Assembly (NCBI GenBank): GCA_026126065.1
Contig: JAHCJY010000005.1
Coordinates: 61,058 to 125,057 of the forward strand
Length of the DNA stretch: 64,000 bases
Direction of reading: 5' to 3'
DNA from: Bauldia sp.
Lineage (GTDB): Bacteria > Pseudomonadota > Alphaproteobacteria > Rhizobiales > Kaistiaceae
How positions within the stretch are numbered: the first letter of the stretch is position 1; each line of letters begins with the position of its first letter. The notes under the pieces are model-generated. The model was not told the DNA's origin. It did no database searches and saw only the letters and a program-made list of their open reading frames with translations. This document shows positions 28,570 to 36,411 of the stretch, in pieces. The position numbers and the translations under genes were made by a program.

Positions 28570-28929
28570 CTAGAAGAGCTGCCGGAGCTGCGGCACGGAC
28601 GCGATGATCTCGTCGACCGCCTCCTCGCCCGCCTTCTCGCGCGCGAAGGCGAGCAGTTCCTCGCCGGCCCACTGCATCTGCTGCGACGAGAAGCCGGCGG
28701 CCGAGAGCTGGGAATAGACGGTCATCAGCCCGTTGCTGAGGAAGCCGAACAGGCCGCCCTTCTGCTTGACCACGAGTGTTTCGACACCGGGGACGGCGGC
28801 ATAGACGTCCGCCATGCGGTCACGCGGCGCGCTCCGGTCCAGATAGGAGACGAACACCGAAACCGCCTGCCGCGCCGCTTCCTGCGGAACGCCGGCCTTT
28901 TCCCCGATGCGGCTTATCAGTTCTTCCAT
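28570..28929 (-). CDS. Small helical protein, DUF2267-like
   Basis: A 119-residue cytoplasmic protein without signal peptide. The pattern ELISRIGEKAGVPQEAARQAVSVF followed by a Gly/Leu loop and AGEELLAFAREKAGEEAVDEI resembles the DUF2267/DUF2780 type of helical bundle, but I cannot place it with certainty. It is divergent from sodB and upstream of the Tat beta-helix gene on the same strand. Confidence 0.65.
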   Translation of the reverse strand: MEELISRIGEKAGVPQEAARQAVSVFVSYLDRSAPRDRMADVYAAVPGVETLVVKQKGGLFGFLSNGLMTVYSQLSAAGFSSQQMQWAGEELLAFAREKAGEEAVDEIIASVPQLRQLF

Positions 28930-29117
28930 GACACCGCCTTGATGCGACCGCAGTCTCTACAGGGGACAGCCGCGCCCGGCAACAAACGCAAATCGGAACC
29001 CTGCCGCTCGGCTTGCCGCACCTCAAGGCGCCCCTTATGTTCGCCGCCGACACGGTCGCGACCGCGGAACCATGGGTTCCGGCCGCCGTTTTCCGACAAG
29101 ACAAGAGGAGCCACCCG

Positions 29118-29717
29118 ATGGCGTTCGAGCTGCCCAGCCTGCCCTATCCGTACGATGCGCTGAAGCCCTTCATGTCGGCCGAGACGCTCGAATACCATCA
29201 CGACAAGCACCATCAGGCCTATGTGACCAACGGCAATAAATTGCTCGAAGGGTCGGGCCTTGAGGGTAAGAGCCTCGAGGAGGTGGTCAAGGGCAGCTTC
29301 GGCAAGAATCAGGCTCTCTTCAACAACGCTGGTCAACACTACAACCACATTCACTTCTGGAAGTGGATGAAGCCGAACGGCGGCGGCACGAAGCTGCCGG
29401 GCGCCGTCCAGCAGGCGATCGATTCCGACCTCGGCGGCTACGACAAGTTCCGGGCCGACTTCATCGCCGCTGGCACGGGCCAGTTCGGTTCGGGCTGGGC
29501 CTGGGTTTCGGTCAAGAACGGCAAGCTCGAAATATCGAAGACGCCGAACGGCGAGAACCCGCTCGTCCAGGGCGGCGTGCCGATCCTGGGCGTCGATGTA
29601 TGGGAGCACTCCTACTACATCGACTACCGCAATGCCCGGCCGAAGTACCTCGAGGCGTTCGTCGATTCGCTCGTGAACTGGGACTATGTCGACGAGCTCC
29701 TCGCCGCGGCGCGCTGA
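29118..29717 (+). CDS. sodB: Superoxide dismutase (Fe/Mn type)
   Basis: A 199-residue cytoplasmic superoxide dismutase. Metal ligands are visible: His in EYHHDKHHQAYV (about 24-35), His in NAGQHYNHIHFWKW (about 74-87), Asp and His in DVWEHSYYIDY (about 160-170). The Gln in NAGQ corresponds to the second-sphere Gln of Fe-type enzymes, and related rhizobial enzymes work with Fe or Mn. ATG 29118 follows AGAGGAG by seven bases; the frame upstream is open but not conserved. It converges on msrB, another oxidative-stress gene, with a 15-base gap. Confidence 0.96.
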   Translation: MAFELPSLPYPYDALKPFMSAETLEYHHDKHHQAYVTNGNKLLEGSGLEGKSLEEVVKGSFGKNQALFNNAGQHYNHIHFWKWMKPNGGGTKLPGAVQQAIDSDLGGYDKFRADFIAAGTGQFGSGWAWVSVKNGKLEISKTPNGENPLVQGGVPILGVDVWEHSYYIDYRNARPKYLEAFVDSLVNWDYVDELLAAAR

Positions 29718-29732
29718 CTCTGCGGGCGGCGC

Positions 29733-30128
29733 TCAGTCCGGTTCGAAGGCGAGCGCCGTCCCGTTCATGCAGTAGCGAAGCCCCGTCGGCTCCGGCCCGT
29801 CGGGAAACACATGGCCGAGATGGGCGTCGCAGCGGGCGCACACTGTTTCGGTCCGCACCATTCCGTGGGAGCGGTCGACGTGATCCTCCACCGCGTCGGC
29901 CGCGACCGGGCCGGTGAAGCTCGGCCATCCGGTGCCTGAGTCGAACTTCGTCTCCGACCGGAACAGCGGCTCGCCGCAGCAGACGCAACGGTACAGGCCG
30001 GAGCGCTTCTCGTCCCAGTAGGGGCCGGTGAAGGCGCGCTCCGTTCCCTCGTTCCGGGCCACGCGATACTGCTCCGGCGTCAGCTGCGCGCGCCACTCCG
30101 CATCCGTCTTGACGATCTTCGGCTTCAT
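29733..30128 (-). CDS. msrB: Peptide-methionine (R)-S-oxide reductase MsrB
   Basis: A 131-residue cytoplasmic repair enzyme that reduces methionine-R-sulfoxide. Zinc-binding Cys pairs are CVCC (about 48-51) and CARC (about 97-100). The catalytic Cys is in GLRYCMNG near 119, and [10 protein letters not shown] is the substrate-site motif. It ends facing sodB. Upstream is the 358-base gap shared with mucR. Confidence 0.96.
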   Translation of the reverse strand: MKPKIVKTDAEWRAQLTPEQYRVARNEGTERAFTGPYWDEKRSGLYRCVCCGEPLFRSETKFDSGTGWPSFTGPVAADAVEDHVDRSHGMVRTETVCARCDAHLGHVFPDGPEPTGLRYCMNGTALAFEPD

Positions 30129-30295
30129 CTCTGCCTTCCGGTTCGGCGGGCGTTAATGCGGCCCGTTGCGACAATTACTGTTTCCGTGTCGATCAAGGCC
30201 GATCCACCACCAGCATAGCGTCCCGGACCCCTGTGTACGCGCGGCCTGCGGCGAATTGCGGCAGCCATAAGTCTGCTCAGTGCATATGGGGTTTC

Positions 30296-30344
30296 TTGAT
30301 CCCCGAACAACTTTTGATTGGCTCTTGTATTGATCCAAGAACAA
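30296..30344. promoter_or_regulatory. Direct repeat TTGATCC-N3-AACAA upstream of mucR
   Basis: TTGATCC-CCG-AACAA (30296-30310) and TTGATCC-AAG-AACAA (30330-30344) are 34 bases apart, close to three helical turns. The second copy lies between the proposed -35 and -10 of mucR. It is a candidate MucR/Ros autoregulatory site; binding is inferred. Confidence 0.55.
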
Positions 30345-30353
30345 TCCTATACG
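30325..30353 (+). promoter_or_regulatory. Possible mucR promoter
   Basis: TTGTAT (30325-30330), a 17-base spacer and TATACG (30348-30353) form a moderate sigma-70-like promoter about 135 bases before the mucR start. The spacer contains the second copy of the direct repeat. Confidence 0.4.
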
Positions 30354-30486
30354 AACGCCGAGACTCGGGGTTAAGTCGAGGCAACGGCCCTTGTGGCCTG
30401 CGCAAAAGGCCGCCCGCTGACGGCTGATCCTTGCGCGACGCCTCGAGCCTCCGCCATTTGTCCTGCGGGACCCAGCAAGGTGAGTC

Positions 30487-30903
30487 ATGATGGAAGAATC
30501 CGCGCAGTCCGACCTGATCGATCTGACTGCTGATATCGTATCGGCCTACGTCACCAACCATTCCGTACCGGCGAGCGATCTGCCTTCGCTGATCGCGGAA
30601 GTCCATGGGGCGCTGATGCGCACGCATTCGGGCCAGAACGAGCCCGAGCCGGAGCCGCTGAAGCCGGCGGTGAACCCGAAGAAGTCGGTGTTCCCGGATT
30701 ACATCATCTGTCTCGAGGACGGAAAGAAGTTCAAGTCGCTCAAGCGGCATCTCCGTACCCACTACGATCTGTCGCCGGAAGAGTACCGCGAGAAGTGGGG
30801 TCTCGCCCCCGACTACCCGATGGTTGCGCCGAACTACGCGGCCGCCCGCTCGGCACTCGCCAAGAAGATGGGCCTCGGCCAGCAGCGCCGCCGCCGCGGC
30901 TAG
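30487..30903 (+). CDS. mucR: MucR/Ros-family zinc-finger transcriptional regulator
   Basis: A 138-residue global regulator of the prokaryotic Cys2His2 zinc-finger type. The zinc ligands are Cys75, Asp78, His88 and His92 (C-x2-D-x9-H-x3-H) in [18 protein letters not shown], followed by the conserved [14 protein letters not shown] and a basic C-terminus. MucR/Ros proteins are H-NS-like silencers that bind AT-rich DNA and control exopolysaccharide, motility, cell-cycle and virulence genes; they also repress themselves. Two adjacent ATGs exist (30487 and 30490), preceded by AAGGTGAG. A strong terminator follows. Confidence 0.95.
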   Translation: MMEESAQSDLIDLTADIVSAYVTNHSVPASDLPSLIAEVHGALMRTHSGQNEPEPEPLKPAVNPKKSVFPDYIICLEDGKKFKSLKRHLRTHYDLSPEEYREKWGLAPDYPMVAPNYAAARSALAKKMGLGQQRRRRG

Positions 30904-30930
30904 CACCGGCACGGCCGTCGATTTTTTTGA

Positions 30931-30967
30931 AGGGCCCCGGCCGCGAAAGCGCCGGGGCCTTTGCCTT
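30931..30967 (+). terminator. mucR terminator
   Basis: GGCCCCGGC (30933-30941) pairs with GCCGGGGCC (30951-30959), extended by A-T and G-U pairs at the base, with an inner GC-GAAA-GC mini-hairpin and TTTGCCTTTT after the stem. Confidence 0.9.
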
Positions 30968-30968
30968 T

Positions 30969-31397
30969 TCAGGGATGCGTTTCGCCCGGCGCCACCCTGC
31001 GGGCGTCGGCCTTGATCCGGGTCACCATGGATCGCAGCCCGTTCGACCGCTGCGGCGAGAGGTGCGCGGCAAGGTCCAGCCGTCGGAACGCCGCCTCGGC
31101 ATCGATGGCCGCGATTTCCGAAGCGGTCTTCCCGTCGAACAGCGCCAGCACGACCGCGACCAGGCCCTTCACGATATGGGCATCGCTGTCGCCGACGAGG
31201 CGGAGCCGCGGTTCGGCGCCGTCCTCGACGCGGGTCCACAGCCAGACCTGGCTCGCGCAGCCCGAGACCTTGTTGGCCGCCGTTCGCTCGGCGTCCGGCA
31301 ACGGCTCGAGATCGCGGCCGAGCTCGATCAGGTAGCGGTAGCGGTCCTCCCAGTCATCGAGGAGGGCGAAATCGTCGTAGAGTTGTTCGATCGTCAA
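30969..31397 (-). CDS. sufE: SufE family cysteine desulfurase sulfur acceptor
   Basis: A 142-residue SufE that accepts persulfide sulfur from SufS and passes it to the SufBCD Fe-S scaffold. The acceptor Cys47 is in KVSGCASQVWL, and LADFDGKTASEI-like LALFDGKTASEI lies near 85-96. No other suf gene is in the window, so SufE is encoded apart from the main suf operon, as in many alphaproteobacteria. The start is TTG, with AGG eight bases upstream. It converges on mucR. Confidence 0.93.
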   Translation of the reverse strand: MTIEQLYDDFALLDDWEDRYRYLIELGRDLEPLPDAERTAANKVSGCASQVWLWTRVEDGAEPRLRLVGDSDAHIVKGLVAVVLALFDGKTASEIAAIDAEAAFRRLDLAAHLSPQRSNGLRSMVTRIKADARRVAPGETHP

Positions 31398-31460
31398 CTG
31401 CGCGCCTGCGGGAAGCGTGTGAGCGGCAGATATAGCGACTGCCGCCCCGCTTCGGTACCG

Positions 31461-31820
31461 CTAGCCGCCGGCCGCCGCGAGCTGGGGCGCCTCGGGCTCC
31501 TGCCACGGGACGGCGGCGTCGCCCGGCGTCAGGGTATCGGCGTCGTCCGCGGCCAGGTACTCGGTCAACTGGCCGATGTTGTAGCGCGCCTTCTCGGCGA
31601 TGATCTGGCCGACCTCGCCGCCGGTCGCGCAGAGGTCGGGGTTGCGCTCGCACAGATGCGAGATGTCCCAGACGATGTCGCGGGCGGCGATCATCAGTTC
31701 GAGCACCGTCACGCTCGGCGCATCCTCGCCCCGCTCCGGATCGCCCGGCAGGAGGAGGATGACGATGCTCAGCCAGAACGCGATGCGGAGAAGGCGGAAC
31801 ATGGAACGCAACTCGAACAA
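31461..31820 (-). CDS. DUF5330 family small membrane-anchored protein
   Basis: A 119-residue protein of the rhizobial DUF5330 type: an N-terminal transmembrane segment (MFRLLRIAFWLSIVILLLP, about 7-25) and a periplasmic part with VLELMIAARDIVWDISHLCERNPDLC, containing a conserved Cys pair about seven residues apart. The start is taken as TTG 31820 because GGGGAG lies five bases upstream; ATG 31802 lacks any ribosome-binding site. The function is unknown. It is downstream of the 306-base gap that precedes the histidine kinase. Confidence 0.78.
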   Translation of the reverse strand: MFELRSMFRLLRIAFWLSIVILLLPGDPERGEDAPSVTVLELMIAARDIVWDISHLCERNPDLCATGGEVGQIIAEKARYNIGQLTEYLAADDADTLTPGDAAVPWQEPEAPQLAAAGG

Positions 31821-32126
31821 CGACGCTCCCCCATAGCGCCGGCCCCCTGAAGGGCACGTTCAGCCTTTTGCTAAAATTTGAGCGGAATTGCGGTTCCGGC
31901 CACCCGACGGGGGGCAAGGCTCTGGCAGGGGCGGGCCTTTCCCGGTGGCGCCCGGTCGGCGAGACCATTCGTTAACCGCGTTGGCGGGTTTTCGGCCGCG
32001 CGCCTGCCGGCCCGCGGCAAACCCGGCCCCGGCCCCGGACGCCTTAGCCTCGCCTTAAGGCACCGCTGCGAGCGTGGCGGCAGTCGCGTGTTTCCAGCTT
32101 CCCTCGTCCGAGCCGTCCTGCAATTG
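31821..32126. other. Intergenic region between DUF5330 and the PAS histidine kinase
   Basis: Just over 300 bases. The histidine-kinase frame is open through much of it, but the in-frame protein there is Arg/Pro/Gly-rich and unlike coding sequence. It contains a GTTAACC half-site at 31973-31979 and a TTAG-N7-TTAA element at 32044-32058. Confidence 0.5.
32044..32058. promoter_or_regulatory. CtrA-like box upstream of the histidine kinase
   Basis: TTAG (32044-32047), seven bases, TTAA (32055-32058): one mismatch from the CtrA consensus TTAA-N7-TTAA. It is 69 bases before the proposed kinase start. Confidence 0.45.
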
Positions 32127-33893
32127 ATGCCCATGCCCGCGCCGCTGCTGCGCTTCCTCGACGGTCAGATCGGCGACATGCCGAAGGTCGAGCCCGAGGT
32201 CCGCGATGGCCTTCGGTCGGCGCTGCTGCGTGCGCTGGTCCTTGCCTGTCTTGGCCTCGCCGCCTTCCCGGCCTGGGTCGCGCTCGGCGGCCCCGGCGGG
32301 ATCTTCGCGGCCCTGGGCTTCTTCTGGGCGCTGGCGCCGATCCCGTTGATTCTCGCGCTTGGCCGGTCCGGGCGTCCGGAAGCTGCTGCTCCCATCCTCG
32401 CCGCGGCGCTCGGCGGCGTGGTCGCCTGGGCGGCCGCGATGACGGGGGGGCTCGCGTCACCGCTCGTCGCCTGGCTCGTCCTGGTGCCGATCGCCGGCGG
32501 CGTTCTCGCCGGCCGCCGCGCGCTGTTGCGCTCGGGCGCCGGCGCCCTGCTGGGCCTGGCCTTCGTCGCCGCCGTCGATCTTGCCGGAGCCTCATTCGTT
32601 CCCGCGTGGACTTTGGCCGGGCCGCTCGCCGGCCTCTGCCATCTCGTGCTCCTCGGCATTGCCGTGCTCCTCGTCGCCCCGGCGTCGCGGCTCCGGCCGG
32701 GCCCCGCAAGGCGTTCCGATGATCATGTCCACCGCATGATCGCCGACAATGCGATCGACCTTGTCACCCGCCACGGCGCCGGTGCTGCTGTCGATTTCGC
32801 GTCGTCTTCCTCGGAGACGCTGTTCGGCATCCGCCCGGCTGATCTCGCCGGGGATGGCCTCTTCCGGCGGATCAACGTCGCCGACCGGCCGAAATACCTC
32901 TCGGCGATCAGCGATGTTCTTGCCGGACGGGGCCATGCGACGATCGAGTTCCGCCTCCGCTGCCCGTCCGCCGACGGACCCGGCGAGTCGCAGGTGTGGG
33001 TGGAGATGCGCTGCCGGCCGGTATCCGGCGACGACGGCCGGCCGATCGCTGCCATCGCCGTCACGCGCGACATCTCCGGGCGCAAGGCGACCGAGGCGGA
33101 AGGGGAGGAGGCGCGCGTTGCGGCCGAATCCGCCAACGCCGCCAAGAGCCGCTTCCTCGCCCATATGAGCCACGAACTCCGCACCCCGCTCAACTCGATC
33201 GTCGGCTTCTCGGAGTTCCTGTCGAGCGACAGGCTCGGCCCGTTCGACGAGGCACGCTGGCGCGAATACGCCCGCCTCATCCGACAGTCGGGCGAGCACC
33301 TCCTCAAGGTGGTCAACAACCTCCTTGACGTCTCCAAGATCGAGGCCGGAATGTTCGCCATCGCGCCCGAACCGCTGGCGCTCGGTCCCATCGTCGAGGA
33401 GTGCACGGCGATCATGCAGCCGCAGGCCGGTCAGCGCAGTCTCATCGTCGAGACCCACTTTGATGCGGACCTCCCGGAGGTGCTCGCGGACCGGCACGCC
33501 TGCCGCCAGATTCTCATCAATCTCCTGTCCAACGCCGTGAAGTTCAGCCGCGTCGGAGGGACGATCGCGATCACCGCCCGCGACACCGGCACGGCGGTCG
33601 CTCTGAGCGTCGAGGACAGGGGTATCGGGGTTGCCGAAAATGACCTGCCGCGCCTTGGAATCCCTTTCTTTCAGGTCGATTCCGCGTATAATCGGAACTA
33701 CGAGGGCACCGGCCTTGGACTCTCGATCGTGAAGGGCCTCGTTTCGCTCCATGGAGGCGAGGTCACGATCCGCTCGACGGCCGGGCTCGGGACCACCGTG
33801 ACGGTGACCCTGCCGCTCGTCGCCGATGCCGCCGGCACCGGGACGACGGAGGGAATCGCCGGTCTTGTGAACCGGGAGCGGAAGATTGCTTGA
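32127..33893 (+). CDS. PAS-domain sensor histidine kinase, DivJ/PleC-like
   Basis: A 588-residue inner-membrane kinase. The N-terminal third (about 30-195) has several hydrophobic helices, then a PAS domain (about 205-330) and a HisKA/HATPase core: phospho-acceptor His349 in FLAHMSHELRTPLNSI, N box NLLSNAVKF near 468, G1 DRGIGV near 497 and G2 GTGLGLSIVKGL near 523. The HisKA sequence is of the PleC/DivJ class that acts on DivK-like regulators. I take ATG 32127, where the recognisable protein begins; no good ribosome-binding site is seen. The stop overlaps the next gene by eight bases. Confidence 0.85.
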   Translation: MPMPAPLLRFLDGQIGDMPKVEPEVRDGLRSALLRALVLACLGLAAFPAWVALGGPGGIFAALGFFWALAPIPLILALGRSGRPEAAAPILAAALGGVVAWAAAMTGGLASPLVAWLVLVPIAGGVLAGRRALLRSGAGALLGLAFVAAVDLAGASFVPAWTLAGPLAGLCHLVLLGIAVLLVAPASRLRPGPARRSDDHVHRMIADNAIDLVTRHGAGAAVDFASSSSETLFGIRPADLAGDGLFRRINVADRPKYLSAISDVLAGRGHATIEFRLRCPSADGPGESQVWVEMRCRPVSGDDGRPIAAIAVTRDISGRKATEAEGEEARVAAESANAAKSRFLAHMSHELRTPLNSIVGFSEFLSSDRLGPFDEARWREYARLIRQSGEHLLKVVNNLLDVSKIEAGMFAIAPEPLALGPIVEECTAIMQPQAGQRSLIVETHFDADLPEVLADRHACRQILINLLSNAVKFSRVGGTIAITARDTGTAVALSVEDRGIGVAENDLPRLGIPFFQVDSAYNRNYEGTGLGLSIVKGLVSLHGGEVTIRSTAGLGTTVTVTLPLVADAAGTGTTEGIAGLVNRERKIA

Positions 33894-34680
33894 CCGCGCG
33901 GCGCGCTACTACGGCGACGACCTCGTGAGCGGGGCGCACGAGCCTGGCCGTATCGGCCGCGTGTTCCGTGTCGTCGCGCGCAACCCCGGCCGGACGCTTG
34001 CCGCCGGCCTCCTTGTGGCGGGCACCGCCGCGATCGTCCTCAACGCCGCCTTCTGGCAGTCCGCCGATCATCCGTCGCCGATGTTCGCCACGCGCGCCGA
34101 CGAGGCGACCACGCCGCCGGCGCCGGCCGCCATGGATACGGCCGTGGCTCCCGCACCCGCCGCAAATCCGGCCCGTGTCGACGAAGTCGCGCGTCTCGTC
34201 GAGACCGCGATGGCCGACACGCCGCAGATCGGCGCCACGCCGGCCTCGCCCAGCGTGGTCGAGGCGCAGCAGATTCTCACCCAGCTCGGCTATGAGCCCG
34301 GCACCATCGACGGTCTCTTCGGCTCCCGCACCCGTCGCGCGATCGAGGCCTTCGAAACGGCGCGCGGCCTCCCGGTCACCGGGGCGGTCAGCGATGCGCT
34401 GCTCGAGCAGCTCCGCGCCGCCGCGGCAACCGCAGCGGCGCCGGCCGCGCCCCCGCCCGCGCAGATCGCCGGCGACCTGACCTCCGCTTCGACGATCCTC
34501 GCCGTCCAGACGGCGCTGAACCAGTCCGGCTACGGCCCGGTCGTCGCCAACGGTTCGGTCGACGCGGCGACGACGGGGGCGATCCGGCGGTTCCAGCTCG
34601 ACAACGGGCTTTCGGTCACCGGCGTCCTGGACGCGGGCCTGATCGCGCGCATGACGGCGATCGGGGCATTGACCCTCTGA
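33886..34680 (+). CDS. Membrane-anchored protein with two peptidoglycan-binding domains
   Basis: A 264-residue protein with a cytoplasmic N-terminus, one transmembrane helix (about 37-56, LAAGLLVAGTAAIVLNAAFW) and two PG_binding_1 domains. The first is at about 121-180 (ILTQLGYEPGTIDGLFGSRT, AIEAFETARGLPVTG) and the second at about 203-262 (VQTALNQSGYGPVVANGSVD, AIRRFQLDNGLSVTG). It probably tethers the membrane to the cell wall. The start is TTG 33886 inside the kinase gene, with GGGAG eight bases upstream. The stop overlaps the proposed CTG start of DUF1491 as CTGA. A functional link to the kinase is plausible from coupling. Confidence 0.85.
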   Translation: MLDRAARYYGDDLVSGAHEPGRIGRVFRVVARNPGRTLAAGLLVAGTAAIVLNAAFWQSADHPSPMFATRADEATTPPAPAAMDTAVAPAPAANPARVDEVARLVETAMADTPQIGATPASPSVVEAQQILTQLGYEPGTIDGLFGSRTRRAIEAFETARGLPVTGAVSDALLEQLRAAAATAAAPAAPPPAQIAGDLTSASTILAVQTALNQSGYGPVVANGSVDAATTGAIRRFQLDNGLSVTGVLDAGLIARMTAIGALTL

Positions 34681-35030
34681 CGGCCAGGGTCACGTCGGCG
34701 CTGTTCGTCAGCGCCCTCGTCCGCCGCGCCTTCGTCGAAGGCGCCTTCGCCGCGGTGGTCCGCCGCGGCGCCGAGGAGGCCGGCGCGATATTCGTCACCG
34801 TCGAATGGCCCGATCGACGCGTCGACCTCTATGCGCCCGCGCCCCAGACCGAATTCGGCGAGGACACCGGCGGACGCCTGTTCCAGCGCGTGCTCGACGG
34901 CGTCGATGGTGCCGCCATCACCGCGCGGCTGGAGCGCGAGCGGCGGTTCGACAGCGATCTTTGGGTGCTGGCAATCGAGGACCGCGAGGGGCGGTCCTTC
35001 CTCGATGTCGCGCCGGAGGAACCGGCCTAG
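34677..35030 (+). CDS. DUF1491 family protein, probable CTG start
   Basis: A 117-residue cytoplasmic protein of the alphaproteobacterial DUF1491 family. The first standard start codon in frame is GTG 34755, but that would discard TSALFVSALVRRAFVEGAFA, the conserved N-terminal part of the family. In-frame reading extends back to CTG 34677, which overlaps the stop of the previous gene as CTGA exactly as ATGA and GTGA do elsewhere in this window; ATT 34668 is the only other near-cognate choice. The body has AEEAGAIFVTVEWPD and FDSDLWVLAIEDREGRSFL. The function is unknown. It converges on DUF2336, sharing a CTAG stop. Confidence 0.78.
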   Translation: MTARVTSALFVSALVRRAFVEGAFAAVVRRGAEEAGAIFVTVEWPDRRVDLYAPAPQTEFGEDTGGRLFQRVLDGVDGAAITARLERERRFDSDLWVLAIEDREGRSFLDVAPEEPA

Positions 35031-36112
35031 CCTGCGGCCTTGGCCTTGCGCGCCGGGACCGCAGTCTCGGCCGGCCGCGGCATCAGTTCGCGCCGGCCGG
35101 CGCGGTTCTCCGCGAAGACCGGGACATGGCGCGGGGCCGGTGCCTTCCTCTCGTCGGGTTTCCGCCAGCCGGCCATGAACGTCTCCGCCACCGCCGGTTC
35201 GAGCGCCGCGTAGAGTTCGGCGAGCCGGAAGAACGTCTCGACCGACTGGCTCAGCACCGGGTTGGCTAGGAGAAGTACGATGCGGCCGTCGGTCTCCTTG
35301 AGACCGCTCGCCTTGATCATGAGGACGAGCGGCTCGCCCGAGGGATCGTCAAGGAGCCGCTCGACCGCGATCGTCTCGATCTCGAGGATCTCCGCGAACG
35401 CGGCGACAAGGCGGCGCCGGTTGCCGGTGCGCGCGGAGGCGACGATCTCGGCGCAGGCGAAGGCATGCCGGAGGACGCGGTCGATCTTGCGTGGCTGCGA
35501 CAGCGCAAGCTGGCTCGCGGCCCGCTCGGAGACGGAGGCGAGCCGCGCGAGACGCTCGCGGGGCTGGAGGCGAAGGAAGCCGTCGAGGTCGTCCTCGCCG
35601 GGCGCGGCCGGGGCCGCGAGTTCCTCCGGCGCCGGCGCATTCTCCACCGCGGACGCGGCGAGTTCGAGCGCCTGCTCGACGGGTGACTGACCCCGGGCGA
35701 GGGCCAGGGCGCGCAGGACATCGACCGAAATGTTCGCCCGTCCGGCGATCAGCCGGTGGTGCTCCGGGCCGGTGGTGGCAATCACGCCAAGGAGGTCGAT
35801 CGTCGTCAGCGCGGGCGACTGGCGCAGCACCGGGGCGGCAACCTCGATGCGGTCGCGGGCGAGGGCGCGGATAACCGCTGCCGGGGCATCGCTCCGGCCG
35901 GCGAGCAGTGCCGACACATGGGCGCGGTCGCCGACGCCGACCTTCGGCAGGAAATGGAGCGCCAGCTCCTCGTAGCGGCGCATCGCGTCGCGGTCGTGCG
36001 GCGGTTCCTGGCAGAAGAGGCCGGTCGTCGCCCGAAGCAGCGTCGCATCGCGATCCTGTGGCAGGACGCGGGCAAGGGCCATCAGGTCGTCGGATGCAGC
36101 ACTGTGTGACAT
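35027..36112 (-). CDS. DUF2336 family protein
   Basis: A 361-residue, largely helical protein of the DUF2336 family, found in alphaproteobacteria. It has no signal peptide or transmembrane helix. The pattern of helical repeats (DRAHVSALLAGRSDAPAAVI, RLIAGRANISVDVLRALA, VIATTGPEHH) is HEAT-like. The C-terminal 45 residues are Pro/Arg/Ala-rich and probably disordered. Some DUF2336 members are regulated with motility or cell-cycle genes, which fits the CtrA-like box upstream, but the function is not established. GGAA precedes the ATG weakly. Confidence 0.85.
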   Translation of the reverse strand: MSHSAASDDLMALARVLPQDRDATLLRATTGLFCQEPPHDRDAMRRYEELALHFLPKVGVGDRAHVSALLAGRSDAPAAVIRALARDRIEVAAPVLRQSPALTTIDLLGVIATTGPEHHRLIAGRANISVDVLRALALARGQSPVEQALELAASAVENAPAPEELAAPAAPGEDDLDGFLRLQPRERLARLASVSERAASQLALSQPRKIDRVLRHAFACAEIVASARTGNRRRLVAAFAEILEIETIAVERLLDDPSGEPLVLMIKASGLKETDGRIVLLLANPVLSQSVETFFRLAELYAALEPAVAETFMAGWRKPDERKAPAPRHVPVFAENRAGRRELMPRPAETAVPARKAKAAG

Positions 36113-36165
36113 GGGGGTTCCGGCACGAACGCGGCTGAAGACAGTGCAACAATCACCGGAGTTCG

Positions 36166-36180
36166 TTAGCAGACCATTAA
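36166..36180. promoter_or_regulatory. CtrA-like box between DUF2336 and the 55-residue protein
   Basis: TTAG (36166-36169), seven bases, TTAA (36177-36180), one mismatch from TTAA-N7-TTAA. It lies 54 bases before the DUF2336 start and 63 before the small plus-strand gene. Confidence 0.45.
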
Positions 36181-36243
36181 CCTTGAGAATCCCCTAATCG
36201 GATTGCCAGGCGTTGCGTTGCGCCGGAGCGTTGGGGTTGGGTC

Positions 36244-36411
36244 ATGGGGACTGTCATTCAGTTACCGAAGCGGGAGGTGTCGCGTCCGGCGATGGCGGCG
36301 ACGGCATGCGAGATCGTCATCTTTCCCGGCGTTCGGATCGAGCGGCCGCAGCCGGAGAAGCGGGCGCCGCGGCAGACCGGCCCGCGCCGGCGTCGCCGCA
36401 AGTCGGGCTAG
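36244..36411 (+). CDS. Small basic protein (55 aa) of unknown function
   Basis: An ATG at 36244 opens a 55-residue frame: MGTVIQLPKREVSRPAMAAT, then CEIVIFPGVRIER and a strongly basic tail GPRRRRRKSG. The IVIFPGVRIER core and Arg-rich end look like a genuine small protein rather than a shadow frame, and a larger open frame in another register lacks such features. The ribosome-binding site is poor. The stop shares CTAG with the convergent DUF1254 gene. It could bind nucleic acid; nothing more can be said. Confidence 0.6.
   Translation: MGTVIQLPKREVSRPAMAATACEIVIFPGVRIERPQPEKRAPRQTGPRRRRRKSG

Larger units (their letters stand above)
30129..30486. other. Regulatory gap between divergent msrB and mucR
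   Basis: A 358-base gap, noticeably AT-richer around 30270-30360. It holds the direct repeat and probable promoter described separately. No gene of convincing character is present, although short frames exist on both strands. Such long AT-rich leaders are usual before ros/mucR genes, which repress themselves. Confidence 0.6.

Noticed and set aside
31878..32126. N-terminal extension of the histidine kinase by 83 codons
   Set aside because: The extension is Arg/Pro/Gly-rich, contains the CtrA-like element, and the recognisable protein starts at ATG 32127.
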